This document shows, piece by piece, positions 11,901-22,763 of a stretch of 64,000 nucleotides of DNA. Source of the DNA: Monosiga brevicollis MX1 (lineage: Eukaryota; Opisthokonta; Choanoflagellata; Craspedida; Salpingoecidae); contig NW_001865052.1 in assembly GCF_000002865.3 (NCBI RefSeq), forward strand, positions 226,839 to 290,838, in the 5' to 3' direction. The notes under the pieces were generated by a model that saw nothing but the letters and a program-made list of their open reading frames with translations, searched no databases and was not told the DNA's origin. Position 1 is the stretch's first letter. Each line of letters opens with the position of its first letter. A program made the translations under genes and the position numbers.

Positions 11901-14900
11901 GTCAAAAGAGACCGGCTCACAACCACACAGCAGGATGGAAGGATCTCGCAACGGGCGTGCAGCGCAAACGATTAAACTCATCGGACCGTAAAAGACGTAA
12001 AAAAGCAATGGCGATGACCATCCCAAAGAGGATGCGCGAGGCGCCCTGGGTCTTCAGTCCAGCATGTTTGCGCACAAGGCGGCAGACAAAGCTAGTGATG
12101 TAGGTCGACAGCTGTGGTCGCGGCCAATCAGGGTGAACGCACATAAGATACAAGCTGCAAAAAAATATGCCAAATTAAATAAAAAGCTCTTTTCCGCACC
12201 CTCTTGGGCCCTTGCCCTAGCACGTACCAAGACGACGTCAACGCGATTCCAGATGTCAGCGGACCACACCAAAGCTCCTTGGACGCGGACTTGATCTGCT
12301 TCCTCCAAAAGCAACACCATCATCCAAGCCGCCACCGTCCATTCGAGCCCCGATATCTCATGTTTCCAGGGCAAGACGAGCACCGCAGACATGAGGCTAA
12401 CCAGCACGAGGTGCGAAAAAAAGTGCAAGTAAAACTATGGCACAGGTGAGAGGTATGAGCAGCAATCATGAGATGGCACTGTGGAGGTCACACAGCGCAT
12501 AACGACAAAAGCATAGCTCAGGACCAGTAATCAACTCACTTTGGTGCTTGTGCTCAGACGTTGGTAGTCGTCGCGTTTGTGCCAAGAGTTTTCAACCTAG
12601 TGCCCAAGTGAAGCAAGTTGAGCCCATGACAATCGCTCTCCACGTGCACCCACACGGTGTACAAGAGATGTGCGTCAGTGCCTCAGCATCTCCGGTGTCC
12701 TCACTGACATGGGTATCGACAGCAGCGTGGCTGATAAATTCCGTCATGGAGGCTTGCATGGCTGCGTCAACAATCGTGTTTGACCGCTTGTCGACGAATC
12801 GCTGCCGAATCAACAGCATAAAAGGGGAAGCGCGTGGTTGTTAATCCTTGACAAACGCCCACCGAAAGACTAGATTTGTCAGTGCTCAATGTGCCAGCAA
12901 GAGGCACGCACCTTGGCAGGAAAGTTGGGTAGTGTGTGGAGATTACAGCTCAGCAGGGCTAAAGTGCGGGCTTCATCATAGCTGTGACATTGTGCGAGTA
13001 CCTCCGTCGAGTATCTTTCAAAGCGATTGGCCACCTCCGCCATCTTGTTCAACTCCTATCAAACGCAGCATGCCACGTGGGATGGCATATGTGAGCCAGG
13101 TAACAAGAACGAGGTGTGATTTGGTAGTCACATGTCTTGACACCCTCCCCTCAAGCCTTGACACCCTCTTTCTCTCTCTCTCTCTCTCTATGCAAACTGG
13201 CTTCGGGTCACACGTACCGCTTTGTACTGGAGGTGGTTGCGAAACGGTGAAGCCTGAGCCATGCGCGACAGGAGCGTCGCGGCAAAGAGACCATTTTGAA
13301 TGCTGTGGCCTACGCAAATGGAGAGGAGGGCGCAATCTCGGCTTGAGCAAGCACCACTCAACGCGTAGCAAGGTTGGCTAGCGAACGCACCGCCACGACG
13401 CCAAAAAATGTCGGCCAAGTCATATTTGCCCGCTAGCAGTGACCATATAAAAAGATAGTAATAGGACTCCACAGCCGTCATGGCCTTGCGCGCTAGCGGG
13501 GCCGCCTGCATCATGGACTGTCCCTCCTTGTCCTTGGCAATGGTGGGCCGGCGACGCTGCTGACGAGCCCGCGACACGAGGTAGGAATTGCTGGCCAGCA
13601 GCGTTTTGAGGAGAACTTTGACGCAGGTGTACCGTCGCGCCGGCGAAACGTGCGGGCACGCCCAGCGGAACAGCCGATCCAAGGCCGGATGCTTGCGAAA
13701 CAATTCGGGGGAGAAAAGTTTTTCAAAACAGTTGTGCCAGTCCCCTCGTCGACTCATCGGGACTTGCTCGGCCATTAAATAGGACATAAAGTAGCCAATG
13801 TCGTTACCCAATTGTTTACAGATTTCATCCACAAAGGGTGCGTTTGAGCGGTGCAGCGCCCACAGCAGGGCATCAAATAAATCTTGCTTGAACTTGGCCT
13901 GCAGTGTCGCGCTGTGGAGCACAGGCATATGTCATCCCAAATTGAAGAGTGAGACGCTTCATTCTTCTCCATACGTTGCATGAGCGCTTGGTTTCGGCGA
14001 CGGCCGACATACCCTTCAGATTTGACAAAAGACACGAGCTGCGTAAACCGCGCCTTGGCAAGTTCAATGCGGCCAAATGTGAGAGCCAGACGCAACTCCG
14101 AGAGCTTCCCAACATAGCTATCGGCAGCCACGCCAGCAAAATGCCGCTTCGTCTCTATGATGGCACGCAAAATGTCCTCATCCAGGGAGCTATAGCCCTC
14201 ATAGGGGGTATGGACCGTGATCTGCTCATGCACAGCATCATTCGAGCGAGACGTCAGCCCGCGATCCAGGGCGCAGAAGTAAATAATGATCATGTCGTGG
14301 AAAGCACATCATGCCGACCTGATTGGGCAAAGCTACGAGACGCAAAATCGAGGCTACTTCCCGCTCCAGCGCCTCCTCAAAATCAGTCACTGTCACACAG
14401 GAGCATATTGGAAGTGAAAACGTGAGTGCGCGTCGTCTTCCGACTTTGGTCGCTGAGATATGCCGGGACAAAGTCACCGATCTTCGATCACGCGCAGCCC
14501 GAGCGATGACGGACCGTTGGTCGGAATAAAAGGGCGAAGCAGCATTTCCAACTGCGAAATGCTGAAACTGCTGGCCATTGGAGCGACGTCATGCAATAGG
14601 CGCCAGGCGTAAGAGATAACGTCAGCAAAGCGGCCTGATCCATCCAGCACCTGTCAAGTCGCGCATACATTAGTCAATGTTGATTGAATGAAGGCATGTG
14701 CCGACAACGCTGACAAAAAACACGAGCCGGTTCATCCAAATACGCATCTGATGTTGCGCCCAAAGCCTTTGGCCAACGGGCCGGCGAAAACGTACCACCA
14801 CGGGGGTTTCCGAGGTCACGGCTTTCTCAATGACATTGCGAGTGACCTGACCGCCCTCAATGACCAATACTACGGCATAAGTCTCGTATGCCTTGAGGCT

Positions 14901-17900
14901 GCCAAACATTTTGCGATGATCTGACCCGAGTGATAAACATGGTGAGTACTGGGGTCACGCGCAAGTTCACAAGGAAAGTCAGCCTATACACACCTTCTGT
15001 GCGAGCGCGAGGTTGTCGATGGCCGCGTTTGTGGCGCCCGCCGGAGGTTTGACGCTGTTGGGGGGCTTGCTGGGGTGGAGGCGGTGCCGGTGGCACTTGC
15101 GTAGTGGCTGCATCTTGCCATTGCGGAAATATGGCACGGTGTAACGTCTCATCTGGACGACGCGAGCGAGGGGCATGGCGATGGTGGAGCGAGGCCAGAG
15201 CAGAGAGGTCGCGTGCCGGTCGCACGTCCGGGGTTGACACGGGCGGAGGAGTGGGTATGTTGCTTGTCGCGGCTTGCGACATGTTTGTTGCCGTCTCCAG
15301 AGTAGAGGATCGCTTGCGGACGGATGCGAGTGGCGTGTGGCTTTCACTCATGTCGTTATTCAGTTTGTGCTGGGTTGTGCTGTGCCGATGAATGCTGTCA
15401 CTGCCATCAGCATCAGCAGCTGCGGTTGAAGGTGTGCCCAGACCTGAGCCTGCCCGACGCTTGGCAGCTTCTTCAAATGTTGCTCGAAACTCAACCTCTC
15501 CACCTCGTTTAAACCTGTTGTGCGCGTCAGTGTGAGGGTACTCAAGAGGCGCACGTAGTGTCGCCTGGCTCGACAAGACTGTCGTCGATTGTAGTCAGCG
15601 CCTTCAAACAAGACAAAAGGCGAAGCAACAGCGTACCGGAAGCCTGAAGGAGCATCGAAGAGGGCCTCGGCAGCTACACCGTGCCGATGCAGGAATGGTG
15701 AACCAAAGGGCACGACACAAATTGTCTGCACATCAAACTCATCCAGCAGATCAGGCAGTAGCGTATGGGGACCAGCGGTGCTCATCCCCAGCAAGGATTC
15801 GTCGTTCAAGGCTGCTTGGTGATCGTCTTGCTCGAAAGAGCGCGACACCAGTAGGTCGGATTGCGGTTCGAGAATGTCAATCCAGTTGTCGTTCTTAATG
15901 ACTGAGTTCTTGATCTGCGTTTAAGATGGGCAGCAGGGTCGCACGCGAGTGTGTTGGGGAGGGGTGTGTGTGGAGATGGGGTGAGGAACGCGGTCACGTA
16001 GACAAAGCAGAGAGACAGGCAGGCCCAATTCAAACCTTGGTGTTGGTTAAGCACAGGTGAAGGGAGCGAAAGCCGTGAGGATCCATGGAGTAGAGAAAAA
16101 CCACGTCGTCTGTGTGCATGACCTCATCGCAATAGCGGCGGGGAGCAGAACGGCCGAGTTCCACTTGTGTGGCCTGCAGAAAATCGTTGAGACAATCGCG
16201 TAGCGTTGGTAGGCCAGAAATCTCAAAATTGGCGTGCAGGGAGGTGTGAAAGCGAAATGCACGCATCAGGTGTCGGAGATTTGTCCAAGGCATGTGCATG
16301 GAAGTGGCATACTCAACGCCAGCTAAAACGCCGGTGAGGCAGCGGATTTGCTCACGACCCAGTTGTCGAACAATGTCATCCAAACGCCGGGCCAGAGGTG
16401 CGTCGGGTGCCAACAAGTCGGCCGCAGTGCGATCCAGCAGTAGGTGAAGAATCAGGGTACGCGGGCGCGAGGTGATGGAGGCTGTGGTCTCCTCTTGACG
16501 TGGCCAAGCATCAAGGAGCCGCGCCAAAAGTTCGAGGTCCCCGGGTTGCGAAGCACCGTCTGGGCCTCCGATTCGCAAAATCACATGAAGCGCATTGGTA
16601 CCCGGGGGGATGGCGCCGAGGCGTTGACGCCATAGCTCCAGATTGCACAGGCGGGACTTGCCCTTGAGAAAGTCACGAATTGATCGAGCTGCCGCGTGCT
16701 GACGTTCGCCCGAAGACGCCAGGGTCCAGGCGGTGCCCTCGCTCTTGGAAGTGTAGGGGTTATCCACCAGCAACAAGACACCGTGATTCTCATCCAAGGA
16801 GCTGCAAAAAGGGGTGGTAGTAGTGATGAGTGGGGGTGTGGGGGGTGAAAGTTGTAATAATGGTCTACCAAGGCTCTCAAAAAAGTGCTGCACATCAAGA
16901 TTAGGAAATTGATCAGCACCTCGGACATACCGGTGGTCATTGGCCGAGTAGTTGCGAATGACGACGGCTGGTTCATCAAGAGTAGATTGGGAAGCTTCGT
17001 AGGTGTTGGGCAAAAGTCCCACATGTTGCTCATGTGCCACACCAACAAGGCGCACACTGCCTGCTTCACGGCCAGTCTCGCCGTCTTGGGCACGAGCCAT
17101 GATCTCGCCCGTTACCTGCCCCATGCAGGCCAGCAGATGTTCGGGCACGAGTAAGATTCGTCACTCAACACGTGTTGCGGGCAGCTTGACACTGGCTCAC
17201 TTACCTTCATAACACCGCAATTGGTGCCCCCGGTGGTAATCCAAGTGTCGATGACGTCAGTGGCTCGGCGCAGGCCCACACGCAGCGTGTCGCGAAGCCG
17301 GGTCGTCAGCACCAGGTCTCGCGCGCCGCCCGTGACCGAGATAATAAGCTGATGCCGCGGATCAAGCATGGGGCACGGGGGGAACATAATCTGGCGTGAG
17401 GCCATACGGGCAGGCGTCGCAAGCATCGAGGCCCCGGGTCGGGCAAAGACATCAACGCAATCGTTGGGGTAACGGTATTGTTGGCTTTCCATGTTGTCTG
17501 CCTAATTGACAGCCGGCCTGTCTATCTTCTTTGTGCAGCTTCAGGCGAGGTTGAAGAGGACAAACCTGAGGAGCTGGGAGCGCGGGGCGCAGAAGCGAGG
17601 TGCGAGCATCGAGATGCACAAGGGGCGAGGATGTGGGGTTGGTAGGATCGGGCGTAGCCCCGTTGTTGGTGCTGGCATGGTGTCCATGAAGTTCGCTCAT
17701 CGAGTAGCGGACCCCGGGTTGGGCAGCCGTGGTCAGGCGGTGTTGTAGGTTGCCTGGTGATGGCCGGACTAAGGTGAGCCATTCCAGCACCTTTTCGGCC
17801 TTGGCATTGTACGGGACTTCGATGACGAGCTGTGGTGCGCGTACAAAGGCAGCGAACAGAGCTGTGAGTAGGCGCATGTGCTTTGGCGTGCATGTGCTCG

Positions 17901-18448
17901 GATATCCCAGTTTGTGCTGTGGAAAGAAAACTATGATGAGCAGGACAGGAAGGCAGGGGGCCAAAGTTGTGGTGCACCTGGTGGCGGATTGGATTTTCGA
18001 CCACGAAGACGTTGAAAATATCATGGCTAGCGTAGAGGGCCATCCAATCGAGCAAGAGCATGTCATCCTCGGAGAGGCCTGCCGTGTCGCCTCCTGTCGA
18101 GGCGTTGCCCAAGCCTGATGCACGGCGCGGTGCAGGGCCACGGTGGCGATCGAGGGGTCGCCGTGGCATACTCGGCGAAGGTGTAGCGCGACCACCATGA
18201 CTCCGGCCAGCGCCAAGGGCCGCATGGCCGCGGACCACGGGAAAGACAGACTCGCGCAAGTGCGTGGGCGACGCAGGCTCGGACACGGCCACTGGCTTGT
18301 GGGCTGGAATCGCCGAAGCTACCAGCGTGGTCGTGGTCAAGGCTGGCGTGGGCGGCGCTGGTGTGGACACCGTCGATGCGACTGGAGCCAAGCCATCTTC
18401 GAATTCGTCAAGTCGCAATTCGGCATCCATCTCCTCGGCTGTCGCCAT
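8979..18448 (-). CDS. TRPM2-like cation channel with degenerate NUDT9-H domain
   Basis: Calcium-permeable channel gated in animals by ADP-ribose; plasma membrane. Reading from 18448: an N-terminal region of about 290 residues (exons 18448-17978, 17916-17566), then TRPM homology regions (17501-17205) with LIISVTGGARDL and TWITTGGTNCGVMK, and SSLDENHGVLLLVDNP near 16800. LDGSGRFADVISYAWRLL lies near 14650. Transmembrane parts include S2-S3 near 12430-12230 (WNRVDVVLV), S5 near 11850-11750, and S6/TRP helix at 11260-11150 with NILLVNLLIAMFS. The C-terminus is a NUDT9-H domain: GPNRRVIYVITRWKRG and EALVVI (exon ending 9679), then DSPFNSDTRWVEADVRHFH and FAWVPVHRHW in the last exon (9572-8979). 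The Nudix box is not conserved. ATG at 18448 is the first in frame; whether the N-terminal region belongs to this gene or is a separate one is open, since an ATG also occurs at 17492. Confidence 0.85.
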
Positions 18449-18625
18449 CGTGCCGTTTCTCACGCATCCAGCTCGCCTTCCCCCCTCAAGAGGGTGAGGG
18501 TGGGAGGTGGCTCAGCGTACCGCAAGAAACGATTTCCTCCCAGCTCTCAACCATCCACCCCAACCCTCAACACCGTCGGATATCTGTGTGCCACGATACG
18601 TGCGTATGTGTGTCACGATACGTGC

Positions 18626-18626
<1 letters not shown>

Positions 18627-18672
<46 letters not shown>

Positions 18673-18752
18673 GTGTGTGTCGCACATGCGTGAAATGGTT
18701 TTGCTGCTCATAAAACGTGTGTCTATCTTGAACGTAACGGCAACAAAGAGAC

Positions 18753-18790
<38 letters not shown>

Positions 18791-18869
18791 CAGAGAGACA
18801 GAGAGACAGAGAGACAGAGAGACAGAGAGACAGAGAGACAGAGAGACAGAGAGACAGAGAGACAGAGAC

Positions 18870-18942
<73 letters not shown>
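18627..18942. repeat. Compound microsatellite: (GT)n then (GA)n/(CAGAGA)n
   Basis: A (GT)n run near 18627-18680 is followed by a purine tract 18750-18942 mixing GAGA and GACAGA units. On the minus strand this is a pyrimidine (TC)n tract 300-490 bases upstream of the TRPM2-like start codon. Confidence 0.95.
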
Positions 18943-18946
<4 letters not shown>

Positions 18947-19238
18947 TTGATGATGTTGAAAGTTGCAGCCCATTTCTTCTTCCATATGTCTGCAAGGTCA
19001 AGCGTGGAGGTACGATGGAAGAAATGGATCTGTGAGTAAAGGTACAATCATGCCGAGGGTCTTGGAAAATGGCTTCGGTTCCAACCCCCGCTGATGGTAT
19101 GAAGTGTGATCCCTCTGTGGACAATGCCAGGGCTAGGAACTGATGGGGTCTACTGTAGTATTCTCAAGACCGACTCACTAAATGACACCGTACATGTGGA
19201 TCAATTCTTTGGGACGCTGGTGGCACATCCCGATGGAT
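18943..19238. other. Intergenic region, no gene seen
   Basis: Between the repeat upstream of the TRPM2-like gene and the stop codon of the beta-galactosidase gene. Only short open frames without coding character. Confidence 0.4.
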
Positions 19239-22160
19239 CTAAGACAGGCGGGCGAGGACGTCGCGACCCTGGAATGCGGCTGCCAGGGGCGATGCTTGTG
19301 TCGGATCGGCGCTGACCGGGATATCCAACTCCACAGCATCATAGCCTGGTGCTGAAGCACGCACCTTGATGGACTCAAGAGCGGGGCTGTCTCCTTGCAG
19401 GATCGTCACGTCGCACGGGGTGGGCGACAGCTGGGCCACAACTGCGCGATCCGCGGCCGAGCCCAGCGCATAGGCCGTTGTTTTGACAAAAGCGCGCGCC
19501 AGGCCGTGGTATGCCGCCCGCGTGGGAGCATGGAAGGGAGTGAGTGAGGCAGGGTCGCCATTGTGAGTTCCAAAGACTCGGCCCATGCCGGACACCACCT
19601 CAAAGGTGACGGCCACGTTGCTGGTAGGGTCCACCTCTCCCTGGGCATCGAGGATGGCTGCGCGTACCATGGCCATGTCACGGCCATCCATCAATAGCGA
19701 ACTCCCCGTGCCCGTGCTTGGCGAGGGTGCATCCAGGGACAATTGCAACGCTCCCCGCGGTGCCGGGGTCTGCTTGGTGGATTCCGCCACCACGCGCCCC
19801 TGCGCATCCAGGCCACGGGCCGTAATATTACCAGCTGAATATGCCACTGCAGGAAAGTTGACGGCTCCGAAGAAGGGCATGTCAGCCTTGCCCACGACTT
19901 TGCCGTTGACAAGCAACTCGACAACAGGCGTGTCGGCATAAACGTTGATGGAACGAGTAGAGCCAATTTTCGGGGGCACCCAAGATTCCACGATAAACAC
20001 GGTATGGTTGCTATCCAACGCGGGGCGTCCAGCATCACTGCGGGAAATGTTGTTCAGCCACCAGGCTCGAAACCAATAAGCAGTTTCTTTGGTAAATCCA
20101 GCCACGTCGCCCAATGTTCCGCGACACTTGATGATCTGAGGCCATCCTTGCGCCTCACCAGGGCTAAGAAGCAAGACAACCGAGGAGACAAGCAAAAAAA
20201 AACAACAAAAAAAAAAAAAAACAACAACAAGAAAACAAGAAAATGCAGCGATCGTCGTGCAGAGATGAGTGAAAGCCTCAGCTCGAGATCATGGCATGCA
20301 TGAAGCACCGGCATCACAACCCCATGCACCACCACACCAAGAATCGCCAATAATAAAGGTCAACCTCTCATGGGACGTATCACTCCTCACTTACTAGTCA
20401 AAGCCGCTCCAGACAAAGGTGCCCGCTACAAAGTCGCGGGCATCAGATTCCAGTACTTGATCGGCTGTGCAGTTGGCAATCAGATTATTGTAGAAGAGGC
20501 CTGGGCGCGTGGCATTGGCCAACTCCTTGCTTGCGGGAGTCAGGTCGGCGTCCTCGCCGCGCTGGGAGAAGCAGCTGCAGCACTCGGTGGCCATGGTTGG
20601 TTTGTTGGGATTGGTCTGATGAAAGGCATCAAAGTCCGAGCCAGATTTGTGTGAGAAACCCTGAATGTCAAGAAAGGCGGTGGACAGATTGGTGCCGTGG
20701 TGATTTTGAGTGACCGGGCGCGAGCCGTCCATAGCGTAGGAGATTGCACGAAACGGCTCTGCCGAGCTCTCGTTATCACATCCAACTTCGTTGCAAAAGG
20801 ACCACGCCATAATGCTAGGATGATTGCGGTCGCGCACAATGAGATCGGCCATGTCCAGCACCTGCTCGGCCGCTGTCTCCTGCGACACGCCACCCTGTTG
20901 CTTGGCGCCCCCAAAGTCACGGTTCTCGTCGAGCGCCAAGAGACCAAGCACGTCCATAAAGTTGAGGCGAGCTTCGTAGGGCGGGTTGTGTGCCATGCGC
21001 CAGGCATTGCCGCCCACGCTGCGCATCACCTGGGCCCGGAAGAGGTTGATGCGGTCGGGCATGATAGCCCCGGTGGCAAAGACGCTGTGGTCACAAAAAC
21101 CACGCACCTTGACGTGTTGCTTGTTGAGGTACATGCCGGTGCTGGACTCAAAGGCGATGCTGCGAAAGCCCGTGACGATGCGGGCGGTGTCCAGCACGGC
21201 ACCGCTCTGTGCGTCTGTCAACGCAAGTCGTGCCTCATACAGGTAGGGCCGGGGGACGGACCAGAGGTTGACGTCTGATTGGGTCCAAGGGATCTGCACC
21301 AAGGCCTGGCCTTGAGCGGGCACATCCACTGCCAACGGCGTTGTGATGTTGGCAACAAGCGTGTCATCTTCGGTGTAAAGGGCCAGTGTGGCCAGGACGG
21401 ACGCAGTCGTGCTCCCCACATTGGTCACATTACTGGAAAAGGTCATGTCGACTGGAGCGCGCACGGCAAAGCCACTGCCTGACATGTTGTTAGTGGCTAC
21501 GTCTCCACGGAGCCAAGGGGTATCAATTGTGAAATGGAGGGGATTCCCCACGCGCAGCTCAACATCACGCACAATGCCCCCACCCTCGTACCACCAGCCC
21601 GAGCCAAAGCTGGCGTTGACATAAATGTAGAGCTGATTCGTGGCGTCTTCACCCATGCGCAGCACGGGTCGGCGCTGCTCATCGAGAACGTTGTCCAGAC
21701 GGACGTGAAAGGAGGTATAGCCATTGGCGTGATGCCCAATGTGCTGGTTGTTCAGATAAATGTCGGCAATGTGAAAAACGCCGTGAAAATAGAGGTAGAT
21801 GGCTTGCCCTGCCCAGCTGGCAGGTAGGCTAAACTGGCGCATGTACTGGCCGCTGTTGCGGGCAATGTTGGCCTGTTGCTGGCTATTGTCCACGGAGATG
21901 TTTTGCACAATAAGCATGTCATGTGGGGTTGAGACGTTGACCCAGCCCGCATCATCAGCCAGCCCCACGTGCTCGGCAGCAGTTGCGATTGAGCGTGCGG
22001 CGGCGGCGGCGTCACCGCCCAGGCGATGCCGCCACCCAAAGTTGAAGTCGTAACTTTGAAGCGCAGCCGCACGCGGCATACAGCCGATCGCGAGCACCAA
22101 GACCCCCACAATGGCGATTGCGCGCATTGCCCCGCACTGTCCGACAGCCCCCATGACCAT
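19239..22160 (-). CDS. Secreted GH2 beta-galactosidase, bacterial type
   Basis: Hydrolyses terminal beta-galactosides outside the cell. Two exons only: 22160-20395 and 20163-19239, joined inside a Tyr codon. The N-terminus carries a signal peptide (MRAIAIVGVLVLAIG...AAA). GH2 order is seen: sugar-binding domain (YMRQFSLPASWAGQAIYLYF), immunoglobulin-like domain, then TIM barrel with FRSIAFES, RGFCDHSVFATGA, and MAWSFCNEVGC, whose Glu is the acid/base. KPTMATECCSC holds the nucleophile Glu. The second exon adds WFRAWWLNNI, a beta-sandwich with VYADTPVVELLVNGK (DUF4982-like) and a Big/Ig-like tail. About 900 residues in all, typical of this subgroup. The architecture is that of bacterial enzymes; one intron in about 900 codons is unusual here. 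Candidate transfer from bacteria; partner of the agarase-like gene at 38705 is possible. Confidence 0.9.
20193..20240. repeat. A-rich tract within the single GH2 intron
   Basis: Runs of A broken by C and G on the plus strand, so T-rich on the coding strand, about 30-70 bases upstream of the 3' splice site. It probably serves as the polypyrimidine tract. Confidence 0.8.
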
Positions 22161-22763
22161 GGTGCAATATGCAAGGCAAGATGACTGCCACTGCCACTGG
22201 CACTCCTGGTTTTGTACCACAACAACAACACAAGAAACAAAAAAGTAAAAATAAAAAACAAGATCAAAACTTTCTTGTTGTTGTGTGTTATGGAGGTTTG
22301 ATTTTGGGGAATGGGGGTTTGCTTCTCTTCACGAATCGATTAGAGGCACCATCTCTTCAGAACAAGAAAAGAGATGAAGGATCAGAGCAGGCAGGAGGTC
22401 TGGTATTTATATCGGATGTATAACACACACACGCACACACACAATTAGAGAGGCTAATGTCTCATAGACGCCCCCAGACAGATGGGAGCAGAGACACTTG
22501 AAGACACGGTGAAAAAGGTGGAAAGGAGAGCTAGCGCGATCAAGAGAGAAAGACACAAGAGGCGTGACACGACCAACACGTCGCATGCACAGTGGGGCTG
22601 GGGCAGGGTATCGGACAAGACTATGAAAAGCGCCCTGCACGCGATAATGTACATAAATCGGTGGGGAAAGAGGGGACACAGACACCTTTTGGGTCAATAA
22701 ACACAGACATTCAACATGCAAAGAAAGACTGGCGTTGGGCAAAATGCCGCTCAAGCGCGCTCA
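22161..22763. other. Intergenic region between PPR stop and GH2 start
   Basis: Contains the upstream region of the beta-galactosidase gene (22161 onward) and the 3' UTR of the PPR gene. A short (AC)n lies at 22424-22442. No gene supported. Confidence 0.5.

Noticed and set aside
18512-19124. Open frames encoding long Ser-Leu, Arg-Glu or Thr-His runs
   Set aside because: They are translations of the (GT)n and (GA)n microsatellites; the same applies near 5486-5789, 41560-42001, 53199-53672, 57240-57606 and 62284-62838.
20697-21278. 193-codon plus-strand frame
   Set aside because: Antisense to the catalytic domain of the GH2 gene; no independent features.
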